NCBI GenBank assembly: GCA_024280855.1
Contig: JAJRPG010000068.1
Coordinates: 1-64,000, forward strand
Length of the DNA: 64,000 nt
Origin: Planctomycetota bacterium
GTDB taxonomy: Bacteria > Planctomycetota > Phycisphaerae > UBA1845
Direction: 5' to 3'
The notes under the pieces were generated by a model. The model did not search any database and was not told the origin of the DNA. It saw only the letters and a list, made by a program, of their open reading frames with translations. The translations under genes were made by a program, and so were the position numbers. Below, piece by piece: positions 15,978 to 25,933 of this stretch (position 1 is its first letter; each line of letters starts with the position of its first letter).

Positions 15978-18900
15978 TTACTGGCCAGGCTCAAATCCGC
16001 GTTCTTTCGCCTTTAACTTAAACTCCTGGTAAGTGCAAAACAGCACGGGAACCACGAGCATCGTAACGATTTCAATTGTCATGCCGCCAAACGACGGGAT
16101 AGCCATGGGAACCATGATGTCCGCACCGCGTCCGCTTGAAGTAAGCACGGGAAGCAAGGCTAAAATAGTCGTAGCCGTCGTCATCAGGCAGGGGCGAATT
16201 CTCCTCTTGCCAGCCGTAAGGGTTGCGGCTCGAATCCCTGCAATGGTATCCGGGGTTTGCTTGTCGAACGAGTCCTTCAAGTAAGTACCCATCACAACAC
16301 CATCATCCGAGGCGATCCCAAAGAGCGCCAGGAAGCCAACCCAAATAGCTACGCTCAGGTTGATCGGATGAGCCTGGAACAGTTCGCGCACGCTTGTCCC
16401 GAAAACATCCCAATCCAGAAACCATGGCTGAGAGTAGAACCAGATCATGATAAAACCGCCAGACCATGCCACGAGAATGCCGGTGAACACCAAGCTGGTT
16501 GTTATGACGGACTTGAACTGCAAGTAGAGAATCATAAAGATGATGAACAGCGCTAGTGGCAGCACAACCATCAGCTTCTTCTCTGACCGCACCTGATTCT
16601 CATACGTCCCCGCGAAGGTGAAGCTTACGCCGTCTGGCATATCGAGTTCGCCCGAAGCGATCTTCTCCAGAAGGTAGGCATTAGCTTGCTCAACGACATC
16701 AACCTCAGCGTATCCCGGCTTCATGTCGAAGAGAACATACCCAATGAGGAACGTGTCCTCACTCTTGATGACCTGCGGGCCACGAATGTAGTTAATTTTT
16801 GCTAACTGGATCAACGGAATCTGCGCGCCGCCCGGAGCCGGGACAAGTATCCTATCCAACGATTCGATACTGTCACGCAACTCTCGCAGATATCGCACTC
16901 GGACAGGGTAACGTTCGCGCCCCTCGACGGTTGTCGTGATACGTTTGCCCCCAATGGCAACCTCGATAACATCCTGCACCTGCCGTAGCCGGATTCCGTA
17001 GCGGGCGATAGCCTTTCGGTCTATGTCGATCTCAAGATAGGGCTTACCGATAATTCGGTCGGCAATAACGGCTGCAGGTTCGACGGAGGGAACTTCCTTC
17101 AAGAATTTCTCTATCTGCAAGCCGACCTTATCCAACGCTTCAAGGCTCGGGCCTTTGACTTTGACGCCCATCGGTGCGCGCATGCCACTTTGCAACATGA
17201 CGATTCGTGCGGCGATCGGCTGGAGCTTCGGCGCGGAAGTCGCCCCCGGCATTTTCCCTGCGGCTACGATCAAATCCCAAATATCATTGGGCTTGTTGAC
17301 CCCAGGCCATGCTTCGCGTCCGGGATTGAGTGCGGGATCAAGTGCAGGACGCCAGTGCCGGAATGGCATTCCGCCAGACTTTTCAATCAGGTTTCCTTGT
17401 TCATCGCGCGCAAATTTACCCTGTACATAGTACGGCTCACCATCATTGGCAGGAACGGGGTCGCCTTTTTTGTCTCGGAAATAATCCTTGCCGGTCCTAT
17501 CGTACTCATACGACAATCTATGTCCTGCCTGATTCGTGTGGAATTTCGGATAATAGTTGATAACCGTTTCGATCATCGAGAGCGGCGCGGGATCGAGCGG
17601 GCTTTCAACTCGGCCTAGCTTTCCCACGGCCAGCTCTATTTCAGGCACCTGATTGAATGCGATGTCCTGCTTTTGCAGAACGTCGATCACTTCGCCGATG
17701 GAGGCATGCGGCATCGTGACTGGCATGTATAGGAATGAACCCTCGTCAAGCGGAGGCATAAATTCCTTGCCAAGCCCTGGAAACGTAGCCGAAAGATAAT
17801 TCCCCGGCTCGGACTCTCGCACCGGTGCCGGAACCCACGCGAACAATTCGTCAAACCCGCGCCAAACCATGCCGCCTGCAATGACAATCGAAACAGGTAG
17901 GATAAGGAACGTCGTCTTGTGATCCAACGCCCATTTCAGCACATAAGGGTACGCAGCTTGGAATAGTTGAAATACGAGAAGTAGCGAACCGATGGTCCCG
18001 CCAACAAGAATGGCGTTCCGCCACAAGCCTTTTTCAGGTCCAATCGGTAGCCACGACTGCGTTAGCAGTAGCAATACAGCCCCAACAACCACAGTGTTCG
18101 CCAGCATCGGACCCATCTTGCGAAGGAATGGAGGCAACATCGGCTCAAACGAACCATAAGTGCCGATGATGACAAGCATCACACCCGGCCACCACCAGCC
18201 AAGACCAATCGCAAGCCCAACACCAACGATGGCTAGAATAGGATAAAAGAGCCAGGTAAGACTCCGGCGACCCTTGCGACTATGTGTGAACAGCATGTGT
18301 GCGGCGGGAGGAATGATCGTCAACGCCACAATAACAGACGAGATCAAGGCATAGGTTTTCGTAAAGGCGAGAGGCCGAAACAGCTTCCCTTCGGCAGCTT
18401 CCATTGTGAACACAGGTAAAAAGCTAACGATCGTAGTTGAGACAGCCGTAAGAATCGCGCTGCCCACCTCACTCGACGCGGCATAGATAACCTCTAATCG
18501 GTTGGCGTCGGGATCGGCTTCGTCCAGGTGCTTGAGAATATTTTCGCATACAATGATCCCCATATCCACGATCGTCCCTATCGCTATCGCAATTCCAGAG
18601 AGGGCCACGATGTTGGCATCCACGCCCGTTGCCCGCATGGCAATGAAGCACATAAGGACAGCCAACGGCAACAGCCCGGAGATAAGGATCGAGCTGCGCA
18701 AATGGCGCACCATGACTACAACCACGATGATGGTCACGAGAATTTGCTGTAGTAGGGCGTCACTAAGTGTGCCTAGCGTTTCGTAGATCAGATCCGAACG
18801 ATCGTAGAATGGAACGATGGCGACATGGCTGACAGTTCCGTCGGCTAGTGTTTTTGTAGGGAGTCCGGGAGAAATTTCCTTGATTTTATCCTTGACAGCC

Positions 18901-19898
18901 TTGATTGCTGCCAGCGGATTTTCTCCATACCGAACGACCACAACGCCACCGACGGCCTCCGCGCCAGCCTTATCCAACACCCCGCGCCGAAGCCCAGGTC
19001 CATGTGTGACGTTCGCGACATTGCTGACGTAGATCGGCACATTATCGTTGACCTTTATGACTGCGTCTTCAATGTCTTCGAGCGTTTTCACGAAACCCAG
19101 TCCGCGAATGATGTACTCGACACGGTTGACCGAGATTGTCCGAGCGCCGACATCGACGTTGGACATCCTGACGGCCATGAATACTTCTTCGAGCGTCACG
19201 TTGTAGGCTCGCATCGCGTCAGGGTCTACGTCAACCTGGTATTCCTGGACATAGCCGCCGATCGACGCGACCTCGGAAACTCCCTTAGCCGAGAGCAGCC
19301 CATAGCGGACGTACCAGTCCTGAAGTGAACGAAGTTCGTCGAGGCCCCAACCGCCAGTCGGGTTGCCATCTTCGTCCTGTCCTTCAAGGGTGTACCAATA
19401 TACCTGCCCCAGTGCGGTCGCATCCGGACCAAGCGCTGGCTGCACATCATCCGGCAGCGTACCAGCCGGCAAGCTGTTCATTTTTTCCAGCACACGGGAG
19501 CGTGACCAATAGAACTCAACTTCCTCGTCAAAAATGACATAGATCAGCGAAAAGCCGAACAGGGAGTAACTTCGAATCGTCTTGACGCCGGGAATGCCAA
19601 GTAGCGACACCGTAAGCGGATAGCCAATCTGGTCTTCCACATCCTGCGGTGACCTTCCCATCCACTCGGTAAAGACAATCTGCTGGTTCTCGCCAATGTC
19701 TGGAATGGCATCAACAGGCATGGGATCGCGCGGCATACCGCCTAATTCCCAGTCGAACGGCGCGGACATCAGCCCCCACCCGATCGTGAACATCATAAAG
19801 AGAAACACGACCAGCTTATTTTCAATGCAAAACCGAATGATCTTGTCAATGAATGAAGGCTGTGGTGGTGGACTACCTAGCATCTGACTATCGGTCAT
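15978..19898 (-). CDS. cusA: CusA/CzcA-type heavy-metal RND efflux pump, inner-membrane subunit
   Basis: A 1306-residue HME-RND pump, longer than the usual 1040-1060. It follows the family order: first membrane helix, periplasmic porter half with PQDVEDQIGYPLT and VASIGGYVQEYQVD, the central helices with the acidic relay VALSGIAIAIGTIVDMGI, the second porter half with LDEGSFLYMPVTMP, DPAPLSMIET and RIVMLQSGMRAPMGVKV, and the final helices with GIASDDGVVMGTYL. Methionines in the second porter half favour Cu(I)/Ag(I) over divalent metals. The extra length is about four added hydrophobic segments before the second porter half and a charged insert after INYYPKFH. AAGGAG lies 6 bases before the ATG. 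It overlaps cusB by 11 bases. Confidence 0.93.
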   Translation of the reverse strand: MTDSQMLGSPPPQPSFIDKIIRFCIENKLVVFLFMMFTIGWGLMSAPFDWELGGMPRDPMPVDAIPDIGENQQIVFTEWMGRSPQDVEDQIGYPLTVSLLGIPGVKTIRSYSLFGFSLIYVIFDEEVEFYWSRSRVLEKMNSLPAGTLPDDVQPALGPDATALGQVYWYTLEGQDEDGNPTGGWGLDELRSLQDWYVRYGLLSAKGVSEVASIGGYVQEYQVDVDPDAMRAYNVTLEEVFMAVRMSNVDVGARTISVNRVEYIIRGLGFVKTLEDIEDAVIKVNDNVPIYVSNVANVTHGPGLRRGVLDKAGAEAVGGVVVVRYGENPLAAIKAVKDKIKEISPGLPTKTLADGTVSHVAIVPFYDRSDLIYETLGTLSDALLQQILVTIIVVVVMVRHLRSSILISGLLPLAVLMCFIAMRATGVDANIVALSGIAIAIGTIVDMGIIVCENILKHLDEADPDANRLEVIYAASSEVGSAILTAVSTTIVSFLPVFTMEAAEGKLFRPLAFTKTYALISSVIVALTIIPPAAHMLFTHSRKGRRSLTWLFYPILAIVGVGLAIGLGWWWPGVMLVIIGTYGSFEPMLPPFLRKMGPMLANTVVVGAVLLLLTQSWLPIGPEKGLWRNAILVGGTIGSLLLVFQLFQAAYPYVLKWALDHKTTFLILPVSIVIAGGMVWRGFDELFAWVPAPVRESEPGNYLSATFPGLGKEFMPPLDEGSFLYMPVTMPHASIGEVIDVLQKQDIAFNQVPEIELAVGKLGRVESPLDPAPLSMIETVINYYPKFHTNQAGHRLSYEYDRTGKDYFRDKKGDPVPANDGEPYYVQGKFARDEQGNLIEKSGGMPFRHWRPALDPALNPGREAWPGVNKPNDIWDLIVAAGKMPGATSAPKLQPIAARIVMLQSGMRAPMGVKVKGPSLEALDKVGLQIEKFLKEVPSVEPAAVIADRIIGKPYLEIDIDRKAIARYGIRLRQVQDVIEVAIGGKRITTTVEGRERYPVRVRYLRELRDSIESLDRILVPAPGGAQIPLIQLAKINYIRGPQVIKSEDTFLIGYVLFDMKPGYAEVDVVEQANAYLLEKIASGELDMPDGVSFTFAGTYENQVRSEKKLMVVLPLALFIIFMILYLQFKSVITTSLVFTGILVAWSGGFIMIWFYSQPWFLDWDVFGTSVRELFQAHPINLSVAIWVGFLALFGIASDDGVVMGTYLKDSFDKQTPDTIAGIRAATLTAGKRRIRPCLMTTATTILALLPVLTSSGRGADIMVPMAIPSFGGMTIEIVTMLVVPVLFCTYQEFKLKAKERGFEPGQ

Positions 19899-22065
19899 CG
19901 CTTACTCCTTCTGCTGCCTGACGACCGATGTCTTCCTTCTTCACGCCGCATCGAAACATCGCTGAACCAAAATAAGGATTCTCAGTACTGTCTTTCCGCT
20001 GCAGCCAATCACCACCACGATCACCAAAAGCCATGGGGCAGTGGTATCGATGGACCATCTCCGCTGTCGTGCCATAGCATTTTGCAGAGACGATCATCGA
20101 CTCTGAAAGGAGTGCAAAGGCCGCTCTGGCCTTTTGGATGTCTGCGGAGTTGGTGATGCCAGTGGCACTTTTCTTCATGCCACTAGCTTCTTTCATCCAC
20201 GCCATGTGGGCTTGGCCGGTTAGCAAGCTCATGTCAACGTCACCTAACGCTGTGACCATCGCTTTAGCGGATTCCTGAGCAGCCCCGTGTTGGTCGTGGC
20301 TTAACGCATCTTGTATTTTCAAATAGGTCGCTAGCACATCGGCGAACTTTTCAGAAAACGCTGGCGGGACTGTAACCTTCGTTCCGTCAGGCTCATCCAT
20401 GTCTTGCCTTGGTGATGGCATAGCATCGCCGGTAGTCATCCCCTGATGTTGTTCATGGTCATCAGGAGCAGGCACGGCTGGGCTCATCATGCTGGGCTTA
20501 GCCATGATTTGCATGGCGCTGTCGATTTTGAAATTGCCGCTGACAACAACCTGCTCGCCTTCCTCAAGACCCTCAAACACGATGTATTGATTGCCGACTC
20601 TGGGGCCAAGTCGAATTTCGCGTCCCGTGTAAGTCCCCGGTTCGTCGGGAACTGAAAGATAGACCAACGCGCGTTTTCCGGTAATAAGCGGCGCAGATGC
20701 AGGAATCACAAGCGGCATTTCGACATCGCCGGCATCTATCGAAACAAATCCGAGCGTTTCAGTGCGTACCAATGGCATGCCACATCGACTGCAATCGCCT
20801 GATTCGTCCCTGATGACCTCTGGGTGCATCGGACACATCCACTTGCCCGCAAGTTCCGCATCTACCACGCGTCCACCGGCAGCGATTTCAGAATGAGCCA
20901 CTGCGTGTACAAACATCTCCGGTTTGAGCCGACCGTCTGGATTTTCAACATTTACGCGAACCTTTACGGTTCGGGTCTTGGCATCCAGCACTGGTGCGAT
21001 GAACGCGACCGTCCCCGTAAATGTCTCGCCGGGATACGCTTCGGCTTCGAACTCCACTTCTTGCCCATAACGCAACCATGCTAAATCAGACTCGTATGCG
21101 TCGAGCTTAATCCAGAGATGCGCAAGATCGGCGATTGTATAGATGCGTGTACCTGTCTTGACGTAACTTCCTTCGAGGACGTTCTTGTGAATGACGATGC
21201 CACCCATGGGGGCAGTAATTGTCATGTAGTCTGAAGCCGTGCCGCGTGTTTCGATTTCGACGATCTGTTCGTCCGTTAATCCCCACAAACGAAACTTGTC
21301 TCGGATGCTCTCCAGCCAAGCGCTAGCTCGCTCGTTCATCAAGGTTTTTTTCCCAGGCTCACTTGGGGTAACTCGCCGCAATGCCTCAAGTAATTCAGTT
21401 TGCGCCGTCGCCAGTTCCGGACTGTATAAGTAGACCATATGGTCGCCCTTTTGAACTGGCACACCGGTGTAGTCAACATAGAGCCGATCGAGACGACCCG
21501 GCACCCACGCCGTGATATAGCCTAAGCGAGTTTCGTCGTAGTCGATTTTGCCAACCATGCGAATTTCCGCGGATACCGTGCTGCGCTTAACGGGAACCGT
21601 TTCTATTTCCGCCAACTTCTGCGCCATCGCTGAAAGCGTGAGTGTTCTGAGCGATCCTTCCTCACCGCCACCATCGTCCTCGACTTCCACCATCACCATG
21701 CCACAAATGGGGCAATTGCCAGGCCTGGACATAGGAGGAACACAAAACATAGAGCAAGCATATTTCGGCTCGTGCTTTGCTTTCTTGGCGGTCTTTTTTC
21801 CCGACGTCTGTGCGGCGAGAACAAGGTCCATGCCGCACAAAGGGCATTTGCCCGGCTTAGGCATCTGTATTTGCGGGTGCATGGAGCATGTCCAGATTTC
21901 CTCCGATGGCTCGTCAGAGGCACTTTCCTGGGCCGACATCTGAGCAGGTGGCGCAGTGCTGACCATGCCCTTGAAGGCATAACCAAGTACAAACACCACG
22001 ATTACAAGTAGCGGAATTGGTGTTTTCGAGAGAATCGATACTGCTTTGTTTTCAGCGGAACTCAT
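19888..22065 (-). CDS. cusB: CusB-type periplasmic adaptor with three metal-binding CxMHP/CPxCGM-like modules and C-terminal DUF3347-like domain
   Basis: A 725-residue membrane-fusion protein, much longer than plain CusB (about 400). After one membrane anchor (about residues 16-32) come two metal-binding modules: WTCSMHPQ...CPLCGM (58-79) and a variant YACSMFC...CPICGM (102-123). The adaptor core follows (lipoyl/hairpin and barrel, about 165-400), then a third module WMCPMHPE...CSRCGM (about 409-433). The C-terminus (about 560-725) holds a DUF3347-like helical part and a Cys/His-rich tail HRYHCPMAFGDRGG. It links CusA to the outer-membrane channel and may hand metal to the pump. The genes are in the order C, B, A with almost no spacing. 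Confidence 0.92.
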   Translation of the reverse strand: MSSAENKAVSILSKTPIPLLVIVVFVLGYAFKGMVSTAPPAQMSAQESASDEPSEEIWTCSMHPQIQMPKPGKCPLCGMDLVLAAQTSGKKTAKKAKHEPKYACSMFCVPPMSRPGNCPICGMVMVEVEDDGGGEEGSLRTLTLSAMAQKLAEIETVPVKRSTVSAEIRMVGKIDYDETRLGYITAWVPGRLDRLYVDYTGVPVQKGDHMVYLYSPELATAQTELLEALRRVTPSEPGKKTLMNERASAWLESIRDKFRLWGLTDEQIVEIETRGTASDYMTITAPMGGIVIHKNVLEGSYVKTGTRIYTIADLAHLWIKLDAYESDLAWLRYGQEVEFEAEAYPGETFTGTVAFIAPVLDAKTRTVKVRVNVENPDGRLKPEMFVHAVAHSEIAAGGRVVDAELAGKWMCPMHPEVIRDESGDCSRCGMPLVRTETLGFVSIDAGDVEMPLVIPASAPLITGKRALVYLSVPDEPGTYTGREIRLGPRVGNQYIVFEGLEEGEQVVVSGNFKIDSAMQIMAKPSMMSPAVPAPDDHEQHQGMTTGDAMPSPRQDMDEPDGTKVTVPPAFSEKFADVLATYLKIQDALSHDQHGAAQESAKAMVTALGDVDMSLLTGQAHMAWMKEASGMKKSATGITNSADIQKARAAFALLSESMIVSAKCYGTTAEMVHRYHCPMAFGDRGGDWLQRKDSTENPYFGSAMFRCGVKKEDIGRQAAEGVSDDR

Positions 22066-22067
22066 GG

Positions 22068-23678
22068 TTAGTCCATTCCTTCTTCGGGCTTAATTTTCCC
22101 TGGAGTTATATCACTGTTGCCATCGACCGGCGTATTCTTCGATTGAGACGTGACACCTGTCCCATCAGATTTATGTGACAGCGAACGACCCACGAGCTTT
22201 TCCAGCTCGGCCAATCGTTGTGCTCGGTTGGCGAGGGCACGTTCGAAAGAGAGTTCAAATTCCAGGAGCGAGCGCTCCGCGTCTACAAGATCAAGAAAAC
22301 TCGCCGAACCAGCACGAAAGGCTGTCTCCGTAGAGCTGATGGATTCCTTGGCTTTGGGGATGAGGACATCACGGTACAACACAATTTTACGCTCCGCGTC
22401 ACGATGCTCGAAAAGCGCACGTTGCGTCGTAGCTGTCAGTGAGTTCTCTTGTTGAGTACGTGCGCCTAGCGCCGCCAGAAATCTCGCACGAGCTTCTCGT
22501 TCGCCAGCCGCATACTTGTCACGCCAGATCGGCAGGTTCATTGACAACGACGCCATCCAGACATCTTGCCCGCTATCACTGGGCCGACCGCCGGGGCTGA
22601 AGCTCTTGCCAAGGGCATAGGCGTCGATCAAATCTCCCATACCACCGGTGACTCGGGATGCACTCCGTACTGCAGCAGGGTTCCCAAATCCCTTGGGGCT
22701 GGATCGCTTCGCGGCCCCAACTTCGGTGTAGTCCAGACCGAGCGTAATGTCCGGGTAGTAGTTCTTTTTCGCCAGCGCAACGGCATGGCGAGCCCGCTCG
22801 ATTTCGTGATCGAGGGCTTTAAGAATGGGATTTTCTCGTGTAAGCTGATTAAGCAATTCTTCATCAGTAATGTTCAGTGACTCATCGGGAATCGACAGGG
22901 GAAGAGGTAGTTTCGCATTCGTCGGACGATTCATCACGGCGTTTAGCCTAGCTACGACCGGTACGAGAAGATCACGAAGCGAATTGAGCTGATCTTCAAG
23001 TTTGCCCATTTCGACTTGGGCACGAATGACATCGGGGTGACCGGCTGACGCCGTTTTATATCTCGCCCGCGCGACGCTCTCCAAATAATCGACCAACTCA
23101 AAGTTCTCTTGAACGACATCGATGGCTCGCCCAAGGTAATAGTACTCGTAGAACGCATCCTTCACCTCGAAGAAAAGTGTAAGCTTTTCGTTCTCGTATC
23201 GCTGCTTCGCCGCTTTGGCCGCTTCGGCAGCTACGCTACCCTGCAACTCTAATTTGCCAAACCACGGAAACATCTGTGAAATGCCAACTGCCTGTTTCTG
23301 AGGGCCAACTCGCGTCTCGACCTCTTGAATGAAGTTTTTATAGTTAAAACGAGGGTCCGGCAGGGTTTCCTCCTGCGTCACACGCTCAAGCGCAGCCTTC
23401 CATCTATTGAACGCCGCTTCCAAGCCGGGGTTGCTTAGCGCAGCGTATGCCAAATAGTTCTCAAGCCCGGAAGTGTCATCCAACGAGGGGAGTTTGGCGT
23501 CGTCCGATTCTTGATACTCGCGAGCCGTTGGCAACGGATGGCGGATCGCGTCCCACCGCACCGCATCGGAGACGGATCCGGCACGCTCGGACGAAAAGCA
23601 CCCTCCGATCACCCAGATTAGCAGTACAGCGCAGTGCTTTGAAGTGAAGCGTAGTTTGTCAACGATTCTATGTGGCAT
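22068..23678 (-). CDS. cusC: TolC/CusC-like outer-membrane efflux lipoprotein
   Basis: A 536-residue outer-membrane efflux protein with two OEP repeats of coiled-coil helices (for example LEAAFNRWKAALERVTQEETLPDPRF early and ARFLAALGARTQQENSL late). Its N-terminus carries a lipobox-like VIGGC (Cys27), so it is likely lipid-anchored like CusC. It forms the outer channel for the RND pump and starts the cusCBA cluster; the next gene begins 2 bases after its stop. A 199-base gap upstream separates it from the YHS/DUF2231 gene and may hold a promoter. Confidence 0.9.
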   Translation of the reverse strand: MPHRIVDKLRFTSKHCAVLLIWVIGGCFSSERAGSVSDAVRWDAIRHPLPTAREYQESDDAKLPSLDDTSGLENYLAYAALSNPGLEAAFNRWKAALERVTQEETLPDPRFNYKNFIQEVETRVGPQKQAVGISQMFPWFGKLELQGSVAAEAAKAAKQRYENEKLTLFFEVKDAFYEYYYLGRAIDVVQENFELVDYLESVARARYKTASAGHPDVIRAQVEMGKLEDQLNSLRDLLVPVVARLNAVMNRPTNAKLPLPLSIPDESLNITDEELLNQLTRENPILKALDHEIERARHAVALAKKNYYPDITLGLDYTEVGAAKRSSPKGFGNPAAVRSASRVTGGMGDLIDAYALGKSFSPGGRPSDSGQDVWMASLSMNLPIWRDKYAAGEREARARFLAALGARTQQENSLTATTQRALFEHRDAERKIVLYRDVLIPKAKESISSTETAFRAGSASFLDLVDAERSLLEFELSFERALANRAQRLAELEKLVGRSLSHKSDGTGVTSQSKNTPVDGNSDITPGKIKPEEGMD

Positions 23679-23877
23679 ACTGGTTGCTCCCGAAATCGCT
23701 CCTCACGGAACGAAAGTCTTCATCCTGCGAAACGTAGCAGACACATGAAGTTAATCTGCCGCTTGTGTGCATGTCTGCATCGACGTATCGACCACTTTCG
23801 CTTGGAGCAACCAAGTTGAAAGTCATTTTACTCTTACACGTCATTTAGAATTCCACAATTTAGATACCGAAATCGCG

Positions 23878-24744
23878 TCACCAGGCCAAATGATCCGGCC
23901 CGAAGACCAGACAACCGCCAAGAAAACCCGTATAGCCAAGCAATGCACAGACAATCGCCAAGCCGCCACCGTAAATCCATCGCCATTTGCCTGTCATCCC
24001 GTTCCAACGCCAAAGCCGGATGACGGATAGGCAGATAGCAATAACCATGATTGTCGTCGAAACCAACTGGTGTCGCTCGACAATCACATGAAGCGATTCG
24101 CTGAATCGCATCGAATCGTGCGCGATGTTGCCGGTAATCACAGCGGCGATCGAAGCCAGCGTAGCCAAGAACAACGGAATCACATCGCTGCGGGCGAAAG
24201 CCTCGCGGCCGCTCCGCACCCAAACAAGAAAACCAAGCATGGCAAGCGGCATACCAGCAATCGGAAAATGAATCACAACTGGGTGAAGACGGCCTAGAAT
24301 CGGTTCACGTTCATCGTCGGATTTCTTGGCGCCATGATCGTGTCCAGGCTGATCCGACGATCCCGCATTTTCCGCACGATCGGCGTCTCCGTGGTCTCCG
24401 CTGCCAGAGTCGGAGTCGTCGTCTCCCGTCGCACCGTGCGATGCGCCCTCCGTGGCGCTCGCAGCCTCCTTGAATTGAGGAAGCCGGCTTTCGTACTTCG
24501 CCGGATTGGCTCGAAACTTCTTGACACAGGTATCGCAACACAAAGCAACGGTCTTTCCGCGATACTCAATCGTGATGGCCGGGTCGATCTTTTCATCCGT
24601 CATCACCGGACACCATTCGTTGAGAACACTATGCGGTTCGGCAAACGCAACGGTTCCGACCACCATGCCTATAGCCATCACAGACGCACTAAGGCGCGAT
24701 TTATATCGCTTCAACAGATTGTGCATGTCTAATCTTCTTGCCAT
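23878..24744 (-). CDS. YHS/TRASH-like metal-binding protein fused to a DUF2231 membrane domain
   Basis: 288 residues: signal sequence (about 15-35), then a metal-binding module NEWCPVMTDEKI...VALCCDTCVKKFRANPAKY (about 43-84), a low-complexity stretch rich in Asp, Gly and His (about 95-140), and a DUF2231-like four-helix membrane domain beginning GRLHPVVIHFPIAGMPLAMLGF (about 151 on). The CPVM/CCxxC pattern suggests copper or another soft metal, which fits the cusCBA genes downstream in the same direction. The DUF2231 His residues could bind haem or metal. It may act as a membrane metal sensor or donor; this is inference. Confidence 0.8.
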   Translation of the reverse strand: MARRLDMHNLLKRYKSRLSASVMAIGMVVGTVAFAEPHSVLNEWCPVMTDEKIDPAITIEYRGKTVALCCDTCVKKFRANPAKYESRLPQFKEAASATEGASHGATGDDDSDSGSGDHGDADRAENAGSSDQPGHDHGAKKSDDEREPILGRLHPVVIHFPIAGMPLAMLGFLVWVRSGREAFARSDVIPLFLATLASIAAVITGNIAHDSMRFSESLHVIVERHQLVSTTIMVIAICLSVIRLWRWNGMTGKWRWIYGGGLAIVCALLGYTGFLGGCLVFGPDHLAW

Positions 24745-24896
24745 GACTATAGCTCTCTAGGTCCATCGACGCTCCAAAATAGCCTTTCGAAAGCATACGT
24801 AGCGAGATACGATCGATACCCGGCAGCGCAGACGTCCACCGTGCTTTGAACGTGGATTCCGGCCCTTACGGATGTCAGCGGCGTCACCATTGCCTA

Positions 24897-25613
24897 CTAG
24901 TGATCGTGATCTTCGTGCCCGTCAGCGCCATGGCCATGATCGTGGTCACCGTGGCCCTTACCACTGTCTGCTTTCTTAACCGCTGCCCAGTTGATGGTGA
25001 TCCCTTGAGAGACAAGGTTCTTGTTGTACTTGGCGGGGTTTGCCCGTAGTGGCTTGTCACATCCCGGACAGCAATAGTAAATCGTCTCGCCCGTCGAGAG
25101 CTTCGTGAATACGGTTGGGTCAATGTCGCCACCCATGACAGGGCATTTCGTCTGGTAGGTGAAGCTATTGGCTAGAGCGGATGCGTATTTCGCCGGATCT
25201 CGCTGATATTTACCTATACAGCCTTTACAGCATACATAGACTTTCTTTCCGTTGCTTTCGACGAAGAACTTCTGTTTAACAGGCTCTCCAGTGACAGGGC
25301 ACGTCACTTGGGCTTTCGCACGATGGGCTAGCGCCTTGCGTTGTGCAGCGACTTTAGCCGCGTATTTTGCGGGGTTTTTCTGGAATTTGGGAATACACCC
25401 ATCACAACAAAAGTAGACGGGGCCATCGTCCGTAGCGACGCTTATGGCCAAGTTAATAGGCTCATCCATAATCGGGCAGTTCGGAAGTGCCGCCTCTTCA
25501 GCATGCGCACCATGATCGTGATCGCCGTGTCCATGCTGAGCCATAGCTAGGGGCAGGCTAGTGCCTATCATCAATACCGACCCTATGGCTATGCCAAATA
25601 TCATACGTTTCAT
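24897..25613 (-). CDS. Secreted protein with three YHS/TRASH-like metal-binding modules and His-rich ends
   Basis: 238 residues from ATG 25613, preceded by GGAGA; a longer in-frame start at 25676 would add 21 residues before the signal peptide. After cleavage near AMAQ it has a His-rich patch, then three modules of the same design: NCPIMDEPI...YFCCDGC...FQKNPAKY, TCPVTGEPV...YVCCKGC...YQRDPAKY and KCPVMGGDI...YYCCPGC...LRANPAKY, and a His/Gly/Asp-rich tail. Each module supplies four Cys ligands. It looks like a periplasmic metal sponge or chaperone for the adjacent Cus pump. The modules are tandem duplicates that also resemble the single one in the next gene. Confidence 0.85.
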   Translation of the reverse strand: MKRMIFGIAIGSVLMIGTSLPLAMAQHGHGDHDHGAHAEEAALPNCPIMDEPINLAISVATDDGPVYFCCDGCIPKFQKNPAKYAAKVAAQRKALAHRAKAQVTCPVTGEPVKQKFFVESNGKKVYVCCKGCIGKYQRDPAKYASALANSFTYQTKCPVMGGDIDPTVFTKLSTGETIYYCCPGCDKPLRANPAKYNKNLVSQGITINWAAVKKADSGKGHGDHDHGHGADGHEDHDH

Positions 25614-25933
25614 TTTGAAGTCTCCAAGTACTTTGCTACGCCATCCGCCCTGCCGGCTCACCAAGAGCCAAACCAACAGCGGCAGCTAGTTTTATCATTG
25701 GATGCACGAGTTATACGATTCCTTCCCAATTAGGGAAAATTACTGAAACCACCATCCACGGCATCCGCATCCAAGATATAGATAATAACTGGTCGTCATT
25801 ACTCACGCTTTTGCTAAAGCGTACTTATCTGCAACGAATTGTTAGGCAACATATACTTTTTTTGGCAACTTATCTATTGTCCTATACAATCCCCAAGTGC
25901 AGACAGGCTGGAAATACGGATAATTGGTAGCGA
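25614..25933. other. Divergent control region between metal-binding genes and the ECF sigma gene
   Basis: This 320-base non-coding gap is where both arms of the metal island start. It contains a candidate sigma70-type promoter for the sigma gene and three GCAAC motifs at 25831, 25846 and 25865 (the last two within GGCAAC), a sequence like the -35 of many ECF promoters. No ORF or RNA gene is evident. Confidence 0.4.
25862..25890 (+). promoter_or_regulatory. Candidate promoter of the ECF sigma operon
   Basis: TTGGCA at 25862-25867 and TACAAT at 25885-25890 with a 17-base spacer, ending 43 bases before the sigma ATG. The -35 overlaps a GGCAAC motif, so autoregulation by the ECF factor itself is also possible. 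Confidence 0.4.
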
